DNA of 34,655 nt from Chloroflexota bacterium (GTDB lineage Bacteria; Chloroflexota; Anaerolineae; Anaerolineales; Villigracilaceae): positions 1 through 34,655 of the forward strand of contig JACAET010000043.1 in the NCBI GenBank assembly GCA_013388685.1, given 5' to 3'. Below, one piece after another: positions 33,529-34,655 of this stretch. The notes beneath the pieces are model-generated. The model was given only the letters and a program-made list of their open reading frames with translations. It was not told where the DNA came from and ran no database searches. Numbering within the stretch: position 1 is the stretch's first letter; each line of letters opens with the position of its first letter. The translations under genes were made by a program, and so were the position numbers.

Positions 33529-33939
33529 ATGCCCTATTGGAAACTCTACTATCACTTTGTTTGGGCAACCAGGAATCGCTTGCCTTTGATCGACTCGATT
33601 CTCGAGCCTGAGTTGTATCGCGCCATTGCGGCGAAGGCTCAGGATATGGGCGGATTTGTCCACGCCATGGGGGGGATGGAAGACCATGTGCATCTTGCCG
33701 TTTCCATTCCGCCGAAACTCGCACTTGCAAAATTTATCGGCGACGTGAAAGGGAGCAGTTCGCATTTTGTCAATCACGTCATCAAGCCCGATTTCGGGTT
33801 TTACTGGCAGGATGAATACGGAGTATTATCTTTTGGCGAGAGAAATCTTGTTTCGGTGGTACGATATGTTCACAATCAGAAACGGCACCACACCGAAGGG
33901 ACGTTGATTGCGGCGATGGAGCGGATGGATGAGGCGTAG
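33529..33939 (+). CDS. REP-associated tyrosine transposase (RAYT, IS200/IS605-like)
   Basis: A 136-residue HUH-type protein. The HUH motif is EDHVHLAV (H53, H55), and the probable catalytic Tyr is Y113 in VVRYVHNQKRHH. The end FYWQDEYGVLSFGERN is typical of REP-linked IS200-like enzymes. These cut single-stranded DNA at REP hairpins and may move or spread them. GGAG precedes ATG 33529, and the gene is intact. Palindromes of the same types lie on both sides (33326-33519 and 33982-34518), which supports the RAYT assignment. It has no tnpB. Confidence 0.9.
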   Translation: MPYWKLYYHFVWATRNRLPLIDSILEPELYRAIAAKAQDMGGFVHAMGGMEDHVHLAVSIPPKLALAKFIGDVKGSSSHFVNHVIKPDFGFYWQDEYGVLSFGERNLVSVVRYVHNQKRHHTEGTLIAAMERMDEA

Positions 33940-33981
33940 GTTGCGCGGACGTGGTTGGTTGCTCGACATGCCCGCCTGACG

Positions 33982-34518
33982 ATGTCCGCACGGTGATAAA
34001 CCACCGTGCTATTCATACAAACCCCGCTAAAGCGGACTGGGCGCGGGCGAGGCGGCTTCAGTCGCCTTCGTAGGTGTAGCCCGACGGTTCATCGTCGAGC
34101 GGGTTTGCAGAGTAGAATCAGCCTGTCGAAGCAGGCAAATGCCAGAACAAAGCGCCTTTGCTGAAAATATATTCCGTCCATTGGGCATGATCCACGCCTG
34201 ATCCCCGCACGGGGATGAACCCCCGTGCTGCACACACAAACCCCGCTAAAGCGGACTATCCCGCCTCGGTGGGACTTTGTACGAATAGCCCGACGGTTTA
34301 TCGTTGGGCGAGGCCGCAGGGTAGAAGCGGTCTATCGAAACAGGAAAATGCCAAAGCGTAGGGCACCTCTCCTGAAAGATTACTCTGTCCATTGGGCATG
34401 ATCCGCGCCTTATCCCCGCACGGGGATGAACCCCCGTGCTACACAAACAAACCCCGCTAAAGCGGACTAGGCGGCTTGAGCCGCCTTCGTACGAATAGCC
34501 CGACGGTTCATCGTCGGG
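33982..34518. repeat. Tandem array of about 2.5 composite REP units
   Basis: Copies start at 33982, 34201 and 34412, with periods of about 219 and 211 bp; the third is cut short near 34518. Each unit carries, in order, the GCACGGGG/CCCCGTGC palindrome, the CCGCTAAAGCGG box, a GGCGGCTT-type stem, the CCCGACGGTTCATCGTCGGG palindrome, then a less regular spacer ending GTCCATTGGGCATGATCC. Together with 33940-33981 and 34519-34655 this explains the 716 bp without a gene. Confidence 0.8.
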
Positions 34519-34627
34519 TGGGTGAAATCGGGTAATCCTCATTTGCGCGGGCAGCGGGATGTGCGCCATTGTGCCCTGAAAGGGTGCGAAATGGTATGGA
34601 TGGCAGAATAAAGGGCGCTTCGTATTG

Positions 34628-34633
34628 TATAAT
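34628..34633 (+). promoter_or_regulatory. Possible -10 box at the right edge
   Basis: TATAAT on the plus strand, 22 bases before the window end, with no -35 of note. It could begin a leaderless gene just outside the window. Confidence 0.3.
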
Positions 34634-34655
34634 CACCTTGGCACCCATCTCAAGA

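Noticed and set aside
33326..34518. CRISPR array
   Set aside because: The repeats are palindromes of several types in units of about 215 bp; there are no short regular repeats with unique spacers and no cas genes.

Overview
The window looks like chromosome from an uncultured or anaerobic member of the Chloroflexota, most likely class Anaerolineae. This is inferred from gene content and style: Thr/Pro-rich exported stalks, a large Ser/Thr kinase with an outside domain, M42 peptidases, a T-box in front of serS, many genes whose -10 box sits directly before the start codon, and abundant palindromic and heptamer repeats inside and between genes. GC content is high-moderate. I see no tRNA, rRNA, CRISPR array or prophage.

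Layout. 1-7594 (minus strand) is a compact operon read from 7594 downward: a xanthine-dehydrogenase-type FAD subunit, a CcrM-like GANTC adenine methyltransferase (ATGA overlap), an M16C metallopeptidase, and a fused [2Fe-2S]/molybdopterin subunit that runs off the left edge. 7655-10643 (minus) is an ECF sigma factor overlapping a large membrane-anchored putative anti-sigma/sensor protein with a LysM domain. 11009-14233 (minus) holds a PaaI-like thioesterase, a transmembrane Ser/Thr kinase and a GNAT acetyltransferase. 14286-19328 (plus) holds an MFS transporter, a glyoxalase-fold protein plus a small partner gene under an operator-like promoter, and a 979-residue FAD/Fe-S oxidoreductase of GlcD-GlcF type. 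19368-20057 (minus) is an M23 peptidase. 20329-23841 (plus) holds a receiver-coiled-coil protein, a DUF1684 protein, T-box-controlled serS and a DUF456 membrane protein.

24163-29846 (minus) is a second long operon, apparently for peptide handling: a Thr/Pro-rich membrane stalk, two M42 aminopeptidases, an S51-like peptidase, a third M42 aminopeptidase, and a family-1 solute-binding lipoprotein. From a divergent promoter run an SbcC/Rad50 ATPase (29907-32468, plus) and a membrane-anchored CARDB-like protein. The right end (33320-34655) is a repeat zone around a REP-associated tyrosine transposase (RAYT), with about 2.5 tandem copies of a roughly 215-bp unit made of several short palindromes.

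The most notable signal is a family of heptamer-periodic, palindrome-forming repeats inserted in frame inside at least three oxidoreductase genes (five sites), together with two other dispersed repeats also inside coding sequence. Other points worth checking are loss of all four plant-type [2Fe-2S] cysteines in the molybdo-enzyme, a CcrM-type methylase outside the Alphaproteobacteria, three tandem M42 paralogs, and a TANAAT-N6-ATG arrangement suggesting leaderless transcription.
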